DNA of 64,000 nt from Intestinimonas butyriciproducens. GTDB lineage: Bacteria > Bacillota > Clostridia > Oscillospirales > Butyricicoccaceae. Location of the stretch: positions 1 through 64,000 of the forward strand of contig NZ_JACJKW010000009.1 in the NCBI RefSeq assembly GCF_016901775.1, written 5' to 3'. Positions within the stretch are counted from its first letter, which is position 1, and every line of letters begins with the position of its first letter. Below the pieces are notes generated by a model that saw nothing but the letters and a program-made list of their open reading frames with translations, was not told the DNA's origin and did no database searches. Positions 42,521 through 49,088 of the stretch are shown here, piece after piece. Position numbers and translations under genes: made by a program.

Positions 42521-43018
42521 ATGCCGGCAAACACAATCGACGAAATGGTAACTACGCTGTACGAAATGATCCAGGACGCAGGGGGAATTCCTTTGATGGG
42601 TGACCGGTGCGTCATTGAGCGGGAAAAGGCTTTGGATATTCTGGATGAGATCCGGGCCAATATTCCCTCTGATCTGAAAATGGCCCGGGAGATCGTGGAA
42701 AAGCGCAACGAGATGATCACTGCGGGAAAACGGGAGGCTGAGGTCATCCGCAAGCAGGCGGAAGAGCTGGCCCGGCAGAAGGTCAACGACAATGACATCA
42801 CCAACGAAGCCCGCCGCCGCAGCGCTGAGATCATCAGCACAGCAGAGAAGCGGGCCAAGGAGCTGATGGGTGCCGCCAATGCCTATTGCGATGACGCGAT
42901 GAAGCGCACCGAAGAAGCCATTGCCCAGGCTTTGGAGGAAGTGCGTTCTTCCCGGGTGAAATTCCGTCAGGCGGCCCGGGCAGAGAGTCGGACGGCGGAA
43001 GAGGCTCCCCAGGAATAA
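42521..43018 (+). CDS. Coiled-coil protein of unknown function (follows coaD)
   Basis: This 165-residue, highly charged protein is nearly all helix: an N-terminal TIDEMVTTLYEMIQDAGGIPLMGDRCVIEREKALDILDEI segment, then about 90 residues of Ala/Glu/Lys/Arg-rich heptads. It recalls ATPase- or F-type-b-subunit-like proteins that often follow coaD in Clostridia, with no assigned role; some relatives resemble cell-division scaffolds. It ends at a strong terminator. No membrane segment is seen. Confidence 0.7.
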   Translation: MPANTIDEMVTTLYEMIQDAGGIPLMGDRCVIEREKALDILDEIRANIPSDLKMAREIVEKRNEMITAGKREAEVIRKQAEELARQKVNDNDITNEARRRSAEIISTAEKRAKELMGAANAYCDDAMKRTEEAIAQALEEVRSSRVKFRQAARAESRTAEEAPQE

Positions 43019-43057
43019 AAAGAAGCAGCAGAGCCATTTTGGATGGGTTTTCTATGA

Positions 43058-43100
43058 ACCCCCGGCGCCGGAATTGTTACCGGCGCCGGGGGTATTTTTT
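43058..43100 (+). terminator. Terminator after the coiled-coil gene
   Basis: ACCCCCGGCGCCGG and its complement around an AATTGTT loop, followed by ATTTTTT. Confidence 0.88.
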
Positions 43101-43190
43101 GCTTTTTGCAGAATTTGAAATATTTTTGCTGAAACGGTAGAAATGAGATATTATTTTTGGAAAATGACGGAAAGAAAACAAAATGCGGGC

Positions 43191-43219
43191 TTTACACCAC
43201 TGAAGCGATGTGATACACT
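43191..43219 (+). promoter_or_regulatory. Promoter of the YerC-like gene
   Basis: TTTACA (43191-43196), 17 bases, TACACT (43214-43219). Confidence 0.6.
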
Positions 43220-43289
43220 ATAAGTACCTTTCTCAAGGTTTTTCCCGTTTGAAATTTGGAGAAAATAAAAGACAAAGGAGACTGGGAAA

Positions 43290-43577
43290 ATGCATGTGAG
43301 ACCGAAAGAAGAAAGCATGGACGAGCTGTTCCGGGCCATTTTGATGCTGAAAGATCTGGATGAGTGCCGGGCTTTTTTTGACGATCTGTGCACCGTCACC
43401 GAGCTGATGGCCATGCAGCAGCGTCTTATTGTGGCCAAGCTCTTGAAAAAAGGCTGCATTTACAGCGATATCGTGGAAAAGACAGGGGCCAGCACCGCTA
43501 CCATCAGCCGGGTCAACCGGGCTCTCAGCTATGGCAAGGGCGGCTATAACATCATTCTGGAGCAGCTGGAGAAATGA
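43290..43577 (+). CDS. YerC/YecD-family TrpR-like DNA-binding protein
   Basis: This 95-residue protein carries the TrpR-type region DDLCTVTELMAMQQRLIVAKLLKKGCIYSDIVEKTGASTATISRVNRAL, including the turn GASTATISR. Unlike TrpR it has no known ligand. AAAGGAGACTGGG precedes the ATG at 43290. The stop overlaps the start of the following methyltransferase (ATGA). Confidence 0.88.
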   Translation: MHVRPKEESMDELFRAILMLKDLDECRAFFDDLCTVTELMAMQQRLIVAKLLKKGCIYSDIVEKTGASTATISRVNRALSYGKGGYNIILEQLEK

Positions 43578-44317
43578 TCGCCTATTCCGCTTTGGCGGCG
43601 GTGTATGATGCCCTGACCGGGGATGTGCCCTATGAGCAGTGGGCCGTTTTTGCCCAAAAGGCCTTTGCCAAGGCAAAAAAACCGGTGAAATTGGTGTTGG
43701 AGCTGGCCTGTGGCACCGGCAGCCTGACCCGGCTTTTGGGTCAGGCCGGCTATGAGATGATCGCCTGCGATCTGTCTGCCGATATGTTGGCTGTGGCCCG
43801 GGAAAAGTGCGGGGAGCTTTCCTGCCCGCCGGTGTTTCTCTGCCAGGATATGTGTCAGCTGGATCTGTACGGCACCATCGATGCCGCTGTTTGCTGCCTG
43901 GACAGCATCAACTATCTCACTGAGCTTCGGCAGCTGAAACAGGCTTTCGCCCGGGTTTCCTTGTTTTTGGAACCGGGGGGCCTGTTTTTGTTTGATGTGA
44001 AAACACCGCTGGCTTTTGAGGAGATGGGCGGCCTTTCCAGCGTGGAAGAGCTGGATGAGGCCTTTTGCGCCTGGCAGTATGGCTATGACCGGAAAAGCCA
44101 TCGGGCCCAGCATCAGGTGGATGTGTTCCTTCAGGAAGAAGACGGAACCTGGAGCCGGAATACCGAGTGGCATGAGCAGCGGGCCTATACCCGTGAGCAG
44201 CTGGAGCAGGCCCTTTTGCAGGCTGGGCTGCGGGTGCGCCATGCCTATGGCTCACCAGGAGGGCAGCGGGCGGGGGAACAGACCCGGCGTCTCTTTTTTG
44301 TAGCAGAAAAACTCTGA
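43574..44317 (+). CDS. Class I SAM-dependent methyltransferase
   Basis: This 247-residue protein has motif I VLELACGTGSLTRLLGQAGYEM, an acidic second strand (CDLSADML) and CLDSINYL, then a C-terminal FFVAEK. It resembles small-molecule methyltransferases; the substrate is not evident. It is coupled to the TrpR-like regulator and precedes hslO by 35 bp, so the three may form one unit. Confidence 0.85.
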   Translation: MIAYSALAAVYDALTGDVPYEQWAVFAQKAFAKAKKPVKLVLELACGTGSLTRLLGQAGYEMIACDLSADMLAVAREKCGELSCPPVFLCQDMCQLDLYGTIDAAVCCLDSINYLTELRQLKQAFARVSLFLEPGGLFLFDVKTPLAFEEMGGLSSVEELDEAFCAWQYGYDRKSHRAQHQVDVFLQEEDGTWSRNTEWHEQRAYTREQLEQALLQAGLRVRHAYGSPGGQRAGEQTRRLFFVAEKL

Positions 44318-44352
44318 TGTTTTGCAGAAAATCACCATTCCATGGAGGAAAT

Positions 44353-45240
44353 ATGACAGATTACTTGATTCGCGGTATGACGAAAGACGGCTTCGTGTCG
44401 GTGAGCGCAGTGGAATGCACCGGCCTGGTGGAGCGGGCCCGTCAGATTCACCACACCCTGCCCCTGGCCACGGCGGCCCTGGGGCGTACGCTGGCTGCGG
44501 CGTCCATGATGGGCGATGGCCTGAAAAGCGATAATGGTTCGGTGACAGTACAGATCAGGGGCGGCGGTCCGCTGGGGGCTATCACCGCGGTGGCCGATCA
44601 CAAGGGCAATGTGCGTGGTTATCTTCAGAACCCGGCTGTGGATCTGCCCTTGCGTGCCGATGGCAAGCTGGATGTAGGGTTTGGCGTGGGACGCCAGGGG
44701 CTGCTTACGGTCATCAAAGACATCGGCGCCCGGGAGCCCTTTTCCGGGAAAGTGGCTCTCCGCTCGGGAGAGATTGCGGAAGACATCGCCGGCTATTATG
44801 CCGAAAGCGAACAGACGCCCACGGTGTGTGCGCTGGGTGTGCTGGTGGGACGGGATCAGCAGGTAACGGCTGCCGGCGGTTACCTGGTGCAGCTGCTGCC
44901 CGGTGCACCGGACAGCTTGGTGGATCAGCTGGAAAAAAACTTTACTTCCATGCCCAGTGTTACAAGCCTGCTCAGCCAGGGCAAAACAATGGAAGAGATC
45001 ATGGACCAGGCTCTGGAAGGACTTTTGTTCCATGTGCTGGAGAAGCATCCGGTGGCCTATGAGTGCCATTGTTCCCGGCAGAAGGTGGAGCAGGCCCTGA
45101 TCAGCATGGGAGAAAAAGAACTGCGGGAGCTGCGGGACAGTGGCGAGGATGCTCACATCACCTGTCAGTTCTGTGACGCCGAATATGTGTTTTCCACAGA
45201 GGATCTGACAGCCCTTTTAAAGCAGGCCAAACGGCCTTGA
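44353..45240 (+). CDS. hslO: Redox-regulated chaperone Hsp33
   Basis: This 295-residue protein has the Hsp33 core (DYLIRGMTKDGFVSVSAVECTGLVERARQIH) and the C-terminal zinc switch of four Cys (CHC...CQFC, about residues 238-276). Oxidation releases zinc and activates the holdase. In an anaerobe this protects against oxygen exposure. The ATG at 44353 has GGAGGAAAT upstream; an upstream in-frame codon at 44317 overlaps the methyltransferase stop and lacks a ribosome site. Confidence 0.95.
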   Translation: MTDYLIRGMTKDGFVSVSAVECTGLVERARQIHHTLPLATAALGRTLAAASMMGDGLKSDNGSVTVQIRGGGPLGAITAVADHKGNVRGYLQNPAVDLPLRADGKLDVGFGVGRQGLLTVIKDIGAREPFSGKVALRSGEIAEDIAGYYAESEQTPTVCALGVLVGRDQQVTAAGGYLVQLLPGAPDSLVDQLEKNFTSMPSVTSLLSQGKTMEEIMDQALEGLLFHVLEKHPVAYECHCSRQKVEQALISMGEKELRELRDSGEDAHITCQFCDAEYVFSTEDLTALLKQAKRP

Positions 45241-45247
45241 GAGATAA

Positions 45248-45277
45248 AGAAAAAGGGGGCGCTGCCCCCTTTTTAAA
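45248..45277 (+). terminator. Terminator of hslO
   Basis: AAAAAGGGGGC-GCT-GCCCCCTTTTT. Confidence 0.85.
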
Positions 45278-45304
45278 AAATCTCAAGGAAAAATCAAAAA
45301 AAGG

Positions 45305-45333
45305 TTGACAGATGGAGCTCTAGCCGGTATAAT
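45305..45333 (+). promoter_or_regulatory. Upstream promoter of the tRNA operon (perfect consensus)
   Basis: TTGACA (45305-45310), 17 bases, TATAAT (45328-45333). Confidence 0.85.
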
Positions 45334-45387
45334 AATTATCGTCGCCGCAAGGTGTGTGACAGAAAAAAGAATGAAAAAACTTTTTTC

Positions 45388-45416
45388 TTGACAAACACCG
45401 TTCTCTCTGTTAGAAT
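45388..45416 (+). promoter_or_regulatory. Downstream promoter of the tRNA operon
   Basis: TTGACA (45388-45393), 17 bases, TAGAAT (45411-45416), 21 bp before the first tRNA. Two strong promoters in tandem are usual for stable RNA operons. Confidence 0.85.
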
Positions 45417-45437
45417 AGAGAAGCTCGCTGCGAATGA

Positions 45438-45513
45438 GGGAGCATAGCTCAGCTGGGAGAGCATCTGCCTTACAAGCAGAGGGTCACAGGTTCGAGCCCT
45501 GTTGTTCCCACCA
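45438..45513 (+). tRNA. tRNA-Val (anticodon TAC)
   Basis: A 76-nt cloverleaf with acceptor GGGAGCA/TGTTCCC (one G-T pair), anticodon loop CTTACAA, GGTTCGAGCC T-loop region and encoded CCA. Confidence 0.95.
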
Positions 45514-45519
45514 ATTTAT

Positions 45520-45596
45520 GGCCGTGTAGTTCAGTTGGTTAGAACGCTAGCCTGTCACGCTAGAGGTCGACGGTTCGAGCCCGTTCACGGTCGCCA
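45520..45596 (+). tRNA. tRNA-Asp (anticodon GTC)
   Basis: A 77-nt cloverleaf with acceptor GGCCGTG/CACGGTC, anticodon loop CTGTCAC and encoded CCA. GTC tRNAs are queuosine targets, and a GluQ-RS gene lies at 50619. Confidence 0.95.
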
Positions 45597-45600
45597 ATTT

Positions 45601-45676
45601 GCCTCTGTAGCTCAGTTGGTAGAGCAGGGGACTGAAAATCCCCGTGTCGCTGGTTCGATTCCGGCCGGAGGCACCA
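45601..45676 (+). tRNA. tRNA-Phe (anticodon GAA)
   Basis: A 76-nt cloverleaf with acceptor GCCTCTG/CGGAGGC, anticodon loop CTGAAAA and encoded CCA. Confidence 0.95.
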
Positions 45677-45679
45677 CTT

Positions 45680-45755
45680 GCGGATGTAGCTCATCTGGTA
45701 GAGCGCCACCTTGCCAAGGTGGAGGTAGCGAGTTCGAGCCTCGTCATCCGCTCCA
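45680..45755 (+). tRNA. tRNA-Gly (anticodon GCC)
   Basis: A 76-nt cloverleaf with acceptor GCGGATG/CATCCGC, anticodon loop TTGCCAA and encoded CCA. Confidence 0.95.
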
Positions 45756-45757
45756 AA

Positions 45758-45792
45758 ATATGGCAGGAATGTGTTTTGCATTCCTGCCATAT
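45758..45792. repeat. Perfect 14-bp-arm hairpin between tRNA-Gly and tRNA-Cys
   Basis: ATATGGCAGGAATG (45758-45771) pairs perfectly with 45779-45792 around a 7-base loop. It has no T tract, so it is not an ordinary terminator; a processing site is possible. Confidence 0.75.
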
Positions 45793-45812
45793 ATCTAAAC
45801 TGTATATGGTAT

Positions 45813-45887
<75 letters not shown>

Positions 45888-45921
45888 AAAAAAGACTACA
45901 CCATCAGGTGTAGTCTTTTTT
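45888..45921. terminator. Terminator of the tRNA operon
   Basis: AGACTACACC-ATCA-GGTGTAGTCT with T runs on both strands; also fits the convergent gene ending at 45929. Confidence 0.88.
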
Positions 45922-45928
45922 CTTTTTC

Positions 45929-46351
45929 TCAGCGCTGCTCTCTGTGGGAGTATTCCGAAGAGCCGGATGGTGCGATAGGATCCCAGGGAGGAGACAGGCG
46001 AAAGTGCAGATGCCAGCAAGGGGCAGAAAAAGGAAGAAAAGAGCGGATTTCCACATCCACAGAGTCTGTGGGCTCCATCAGCTTGTAGGACAGATGGATG
46101 TGCACTTGTTCCCCTGTGTTCAAAGGGCGAAAAGCCGTATTGGCATAAAAAAGAGGTTGGCCGGACACCAGACCGGGAGCCAACGGTGTTCCTTGCTGAA
46201 ATGCACGGCACAGAACAGAAGAAGCAAAACTTTCCCCATCCGGGCCTGCGTGGGTGTATTCCAGAGCGATCCATAGCAAAAAGGAACCCTGTTTTTCACG
46301 GCATGGGCGCCAGAACAGCAGGTGGATCGGATCTTTTTCAAAAGCTTCCAT
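45929..46351 (-). CDS. Hypothetical protein divergent from an XRE regulator
   Basis: This 140-residue protein (start ATG at 46351, AGGAGG 9 bp upstream) has no signal peptide or membrane span. Visible features are an N-terminal FEKDPIHLLFWRPCREKQGSFLLW segment, a middle HAGPDGESFASSVLCRAFQQG and a C-terminal RLSPPWDPIAPSGSSEYS. It shares a short control region with the XRE-type gene at 46463, so it may be the regulated gene. No family is recognised. Confidence 0.6.
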   Translation of the reverse strand: MEAFEKDPIHLLFWRPCREKQGSFLLWIALEYTHAGPDGESFASSVLCRAFQQGTPLAPGLVSGQPLFYANTAFRPLNTGEQVHIHLSYKLMEPTDSVDVEIRSFLPFSAPCWHLHFRLSPPWDPIAPSGSSEYSHREQR

Positions 46352-46383
46352 ATGGTGTGGCCTCCTGGAAGAAAATATGCTTT

Positions 46384-46452
46384 TAGTCATCTTTACGGTA
46401 AGACTACCAAATGACTGTGATAAAGTCAAGAAAAATAGTCATCTTTATGGTA
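46384..46452. promoter_or_regulatory. 17-bp direct repeat in the divergent control region
   Basis: TAGTCATCTTTACGGTA (46384-46400) recurs as TAGTCATCTTTATGGTA (46436-46452), 52 bp later, with an inverted AATGACT between. The first lies upstream of the minus-strand gene, the second just ahead of the XRE gene; a likely regulator-binding pair. Confidence 0.5.
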
Positions 46453-46462
46453 GAGGATTGCC

Positions 46463-46741
46463 GTGAAAATTTATGATTACCAGGGCAGAAGCAATATCTG
46501 CGGAAAACAGATCCGCCGCTTTCGCCGGGAACGGAAGCTGTCCCAGGGAGAATTGGCGGCCAAGCTGCAGCTCCAGGAGGTGCAGCTGGATCAGAAGGCG
46601 GTAAGCCGGGTGGAAATGGGAGAGCGGTTTGTGGCGGATTTTGAGCTGGTGGCCTTTTCCCGGGCGCTGCGGGTATCCTTGGAAGAACTTCTGGGGATAT
46701 CAGGCTTTTCAGAAAAAGGCGGCGGTGATACAATAGGATAA
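46463..46741 (+). CDS. XRE-family helix-turn-helix regulator
   Basis: This 92-residue protein has GKQIRRFRRERKLSQGELAAKLQLQEVQLDQKAVSRVEMGERFVADFELVAFSRALRVSLEELLG, a clear XRE helix-turn-helix with a short basic N-terminus. The start is a GTG at 46463 with AGAGG upstream. It probably binds the direct repeats flanking the divergent interval, and it is followed by rarA 22 bp later, which may share its transcript. Confidence 0.85.
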   Translation: MKIYDYQGRSNICGKQIRRFRRERKLSQGELAAKLQLQEVQLDQKAVSRVEMGERFVADFELVAFSRALRVSLEELLGISGFSEKGGGDTIG

Positions 46742-46763
46742 AAAGCAGGAAGGAGATGGGGGA

Positions 46764-48083
46764 ATGCAACAATCCCTTTTTGCCCCCAAAGACCTGAGCC
46801 AACCCTTGGCCGACCGGCTGCGTCCCCAGACGCTGGAGGAATATGTGGGACAGGAGCATCTTCTGGGGCCGGGGAAGGTGCTGCGGCAGATGATAGAGCA
46901 AGATGAGGTGCCTTCCATGATCTTCTGGGGCCCGCCGGGGGTGGGTAAGACCACTCTGGCCCGGATCATTGCCCGGCATACCAAGGCGGAGTTTGTCAAT
47001 TTCAGTGCTGTGACCAGCGGCATCAAAGAGCTGCGCCAGGTGATGGTCCAGGCGGAAACTACCCGGCTTCTGGGCCAGAAAACCATTTTGTTCATTGACG
47101 AGATCCATCGATTCAACAAAGCCCAGCAGGATGCATTCCTTCCCTATGTGGAAAAAGGAAGTATCGTTCTCATTGGCGCTACCACAGAAAACCCCTCTTT
47201 TGAGATCAACTCGGCGCTGCTATCCCGATGCAAGGTATTTGTGCTGCAAGCTCTCAGCGGGGAGGATCTGTTGAAGATGCTCCAGCGGGCGGTGACTTCT
47301 CCAAAGGGATTGGGAGCGCAGAATGTACATATTCACACGGCTCTTTTGGAGAAGATTGCCCTGTTTGCCAATGGAGATGCCCGGGTGGCCCTCAATACAT
47401 TGGAGATGGTGGCCCTCAACGGGGAAAAAACACCGGGGGGAGTGTTGGTCACAGAGGATATCCTGAATCAGTGCATTGGTCAGCGCTCCCTGCTTTATGA
47501 CAAGAATGGAGAGGAACACTACAACCTGATTTCCGCTTTGCACAAATCCATGCGCAACAGTGATCCGGATGCCGCTATGTATTGGCTGGCCCGGATGCTG
47601 GAAGCAGGGGAGGACCCTCTGTATGTGGCACGAAGACTGATCCGTTTTGCCAGTGAGGATGTGGGTTTGGCGGACAGCCGGGCGCTGTCTCTGGCGGTGG
47701 AAGTCTATCAGGCCTGTCATTTTATCGGCGTTCCGGAATGCAATGTGATTCTGGCTCAGGCCGTGGTCTATCTTTCCTTGGCTCCTCGTTCCAATGCCCT
47801 GTATGTGGGGTATGAGCAGGCCAAGCGGGATGCGCTCAAGCAGCTGGCCCAGCCGGTGCCGCTCCATCTGCGCAACAGCCCTACTCAGCTTATGCGGGAG
47901 CTCCACTATGGAGAGGGCTATCAATATGCCCACGATACCCAGGAAAAGCTCACGGATATGGAATGTCTGCCCGAATCTCTTCGGGGAAAGCGATACTACA
48001 ATCCCACAGAACAAGGTCTGGAAAAGCGTTTCAAAGAGCGATTGGAACAAATCCGGCAGTGGAAAAAACACCGGCAAACATAG
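46764..48083 (+). CDS. rarA: Replication-associated recombination protein A (MgsA/RarA)
   Basis: This 439-residue AAA+ ATPase starts with FAPKDLSQPLADRLRPQTLEEYVGQEHLLG. It has Walker A GPPGVGKT (56-63), Walker B FIDEIHRFNKAQQDAFLP and an SRC sensor region, then the RarA C-terminal tetramerisation part (SDPDAAMYWLARMLEAGEDP, DVGLADSRAL). RarA acts at stalled replication forks. AAGGAGATGGGGG precedes the ATG at 46764. A repeat of family B lies in its 3' end. Confidence 0.95.
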   Translation: MQQSLFAPKDLSQPLADRLRPQTLEEYVGQEHLLGPGKVLRQMIEQDEVPSMIFWGPPGVGKTTLARIIARHTKAEFVNFSAVTSGIKELRQVMVQAETTRLLGQKTILFIDEIHRFNKAQQDAFLPYVEKGSIVLIGATTENPSFEINSALLSRCKVFVLQALSGEDLLKMLQRAVTSPKGLGAQNVHIHTALLEKIALFANGDARVALNTLEMVALNGEKTPGGVLVTEDILNQCIGQRSLLYDKNGEEHYNLISALHKSMRNSDPDAAMYWLARMLEAGEDPLYVARRLIRFASEDVGLADSRALSLAVEVYQACHFIGVPECNVILAQAVVYLSLAPRSNALYVGYEQAKRDALKQLAQPVPLHLRNSPTQLMRELHYGEGYQYAHDTQEKLTDMECLPESLRGKRYYNPTEQGLEKRFKERLEQIRQWKKHRQT

Positions 48084-48084
48084 C

Positions 48085-48316
48085 AAAAAGGCCCTTTGGG
48101 GCCTTTTTCAGACTGTCGTAAAACATATCTGGCTAGGGGGAACTGTTGACCCTACCCTTTATCAATCCGCAAAAAGCTGCGACCTGTGCGTGGCTTTTTG
48201 CACTTCTCAAGGGGCCAGTGTACGCCAAAGGCGTGCATGCAGCCCCTTGCAAAAACTCGACAAAGTGGCTTTGCCACTTTGTCGACATGTTTAAAAAGGC
48301 CCTTTGGGGCCTTTTT
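48085..48316 (+). repeat. Structured terminator-flanked repeat, copy B (fullest copy)
   Basis: The rarA terminator core GGCCCTTTGGGGCC with its A and T runs (48085-48108) recurs exactly, 24 bp long, at 48293-48316. The 184 bp between hold a left part beginning CAGACTGTCG (shared with copy D), then stems H1 48169-48201, H2 48209-48248 and H3 48257-48285. H3 is a perfect 13-bp stem (TCGACAAAGTGGC, TTT loop). No reading frame fits the element. Confidence 0.85.
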
Positions 48317-48322
48317 GTTTTA

Positions 48323-48351
48323 TTGACAGAACGGAGTCGCTGTGATATACT
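48323..48351 (+). promoter_or_regulatory. Promoter of the DUF6530-like gene
   Basis: TTGACA (48323-48328), 17 bases, TATACT (48346-48351), starting 7 bp after the second terminator copy of repeat B. Confidence 0.8.
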
Positions 48352-48403
48352 CCAAAAGCACTGAATAAGTAATTTACTAATTTACTGCATACAGGAGGAA
48401 ATT

Positions 48404-48883
48404 ATGAAGATCCCAACCACGCTGAAGCACAAACCGGTGGTCGTGGTAGAAAACTACGAAGAAGTGGATGGCCGCATGGCCTATCACAGCGATGCCAAAG
48501 GTCTTTCTCTGGGCCTGGCCCAATGGAACGATCGGGGCAAGGTGGATATTTCCGCCAAGGTATGGCGCTATACCGGGGAGAAGTGGTCCCGTCAGTCGGA
48601 GGAACTGCCTCTTCACCGGGCGCTGGATCTGGCGATCCTCATCAGTCAGGCCCGGCTGTATTTCCGGGAGGCCTATCGTTTTCCCAAGCTCTATGAAGAA
48701 GAAGGGGGGCCGGTGGCCCGGGTCGGGCTGCAGGGAGATGCCATGACAGTGGATATCTGCCGGGAGAATCCCCATATTGATGAGGATATTGCGCTATTCT
48801 ATCAGGCTCTGGCCCAGGATGACGAAATGCTGGGTGAGCGCTTTCGGGTGCTGGCCCGTATCCTGCGGGAAATGGGCTATTAA
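48404..48883 (+). CDS. DUF6530-like protein
   Basis: This 159-residue soluble protein starts IPTTLKHKPVVVVENYEEVDGRMAYHSDAKGLSLGLAQWNDRGKVDISAKVWRYTG and contains RQSEELPLHRALDLAILISQA. This pattern I associate with the DUF6530 family of gut Firmicutes, of unknown function. ACAGGAGGAAATT precedes the ATG. It is a single gene between its own promoter and a terminator that is part of repeat C. Confidence 0.65.
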   Translation: MKIPTTLKHKPVVVVENYEEVDGRMAYHSDAKGLSLGLAQWNDRGKVDISAKVWRYTGEKWSRQSEELPLHRALDLAILISQARLYFREAYRFPKLYEEEGGPVARVGLQGDAMTVDICRENPHIDEDIALFYQALAQDDEMLGERFRVLARILREMGY

Positions 48884-48888
48884 AAAGG

Positions 48889-49083
48889 CCGCCCCTATGA
48901 CGGGGCGGCATAAATGGTCATCCGGCCATAATCAATTCGCAAAAAGCCGCGACCGGTGCGTGGCTTTTTGCACCTCTCAAGGGGCTAGTGTACGCAGAAG
49001 CGTGCACGCAGACCCTTGCAAAAACTCGACAAAGTGGCTTGAGCCACTTTGTCGGTCTTAGACCGCCCCTATGACGGGGCGGC
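48889..49083 (+). repeat. Structured terminator-flanked repeat, copy C
   Basis: The 21-bp hairpin CCGCCCCTATGACGGGGCGG(C) at 48889-48909 is repeated exactly at 49063-49083. The 153 bp between hold H1 48939-48971 (GCAAAAAGCC stem), H2 48979-49017 and H3 49026-49055. The H2 tip has lost one C-G pair (GC-AGAA-GC where A and B have GCC-AAA-GGC), so the stem stays paired. The left part is shorter than in B. The first flank ends the upstream gene, the second can end the convergent MATE gene. Confidence 0.85.
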
Positions 49084-49088
49084 GTGGA

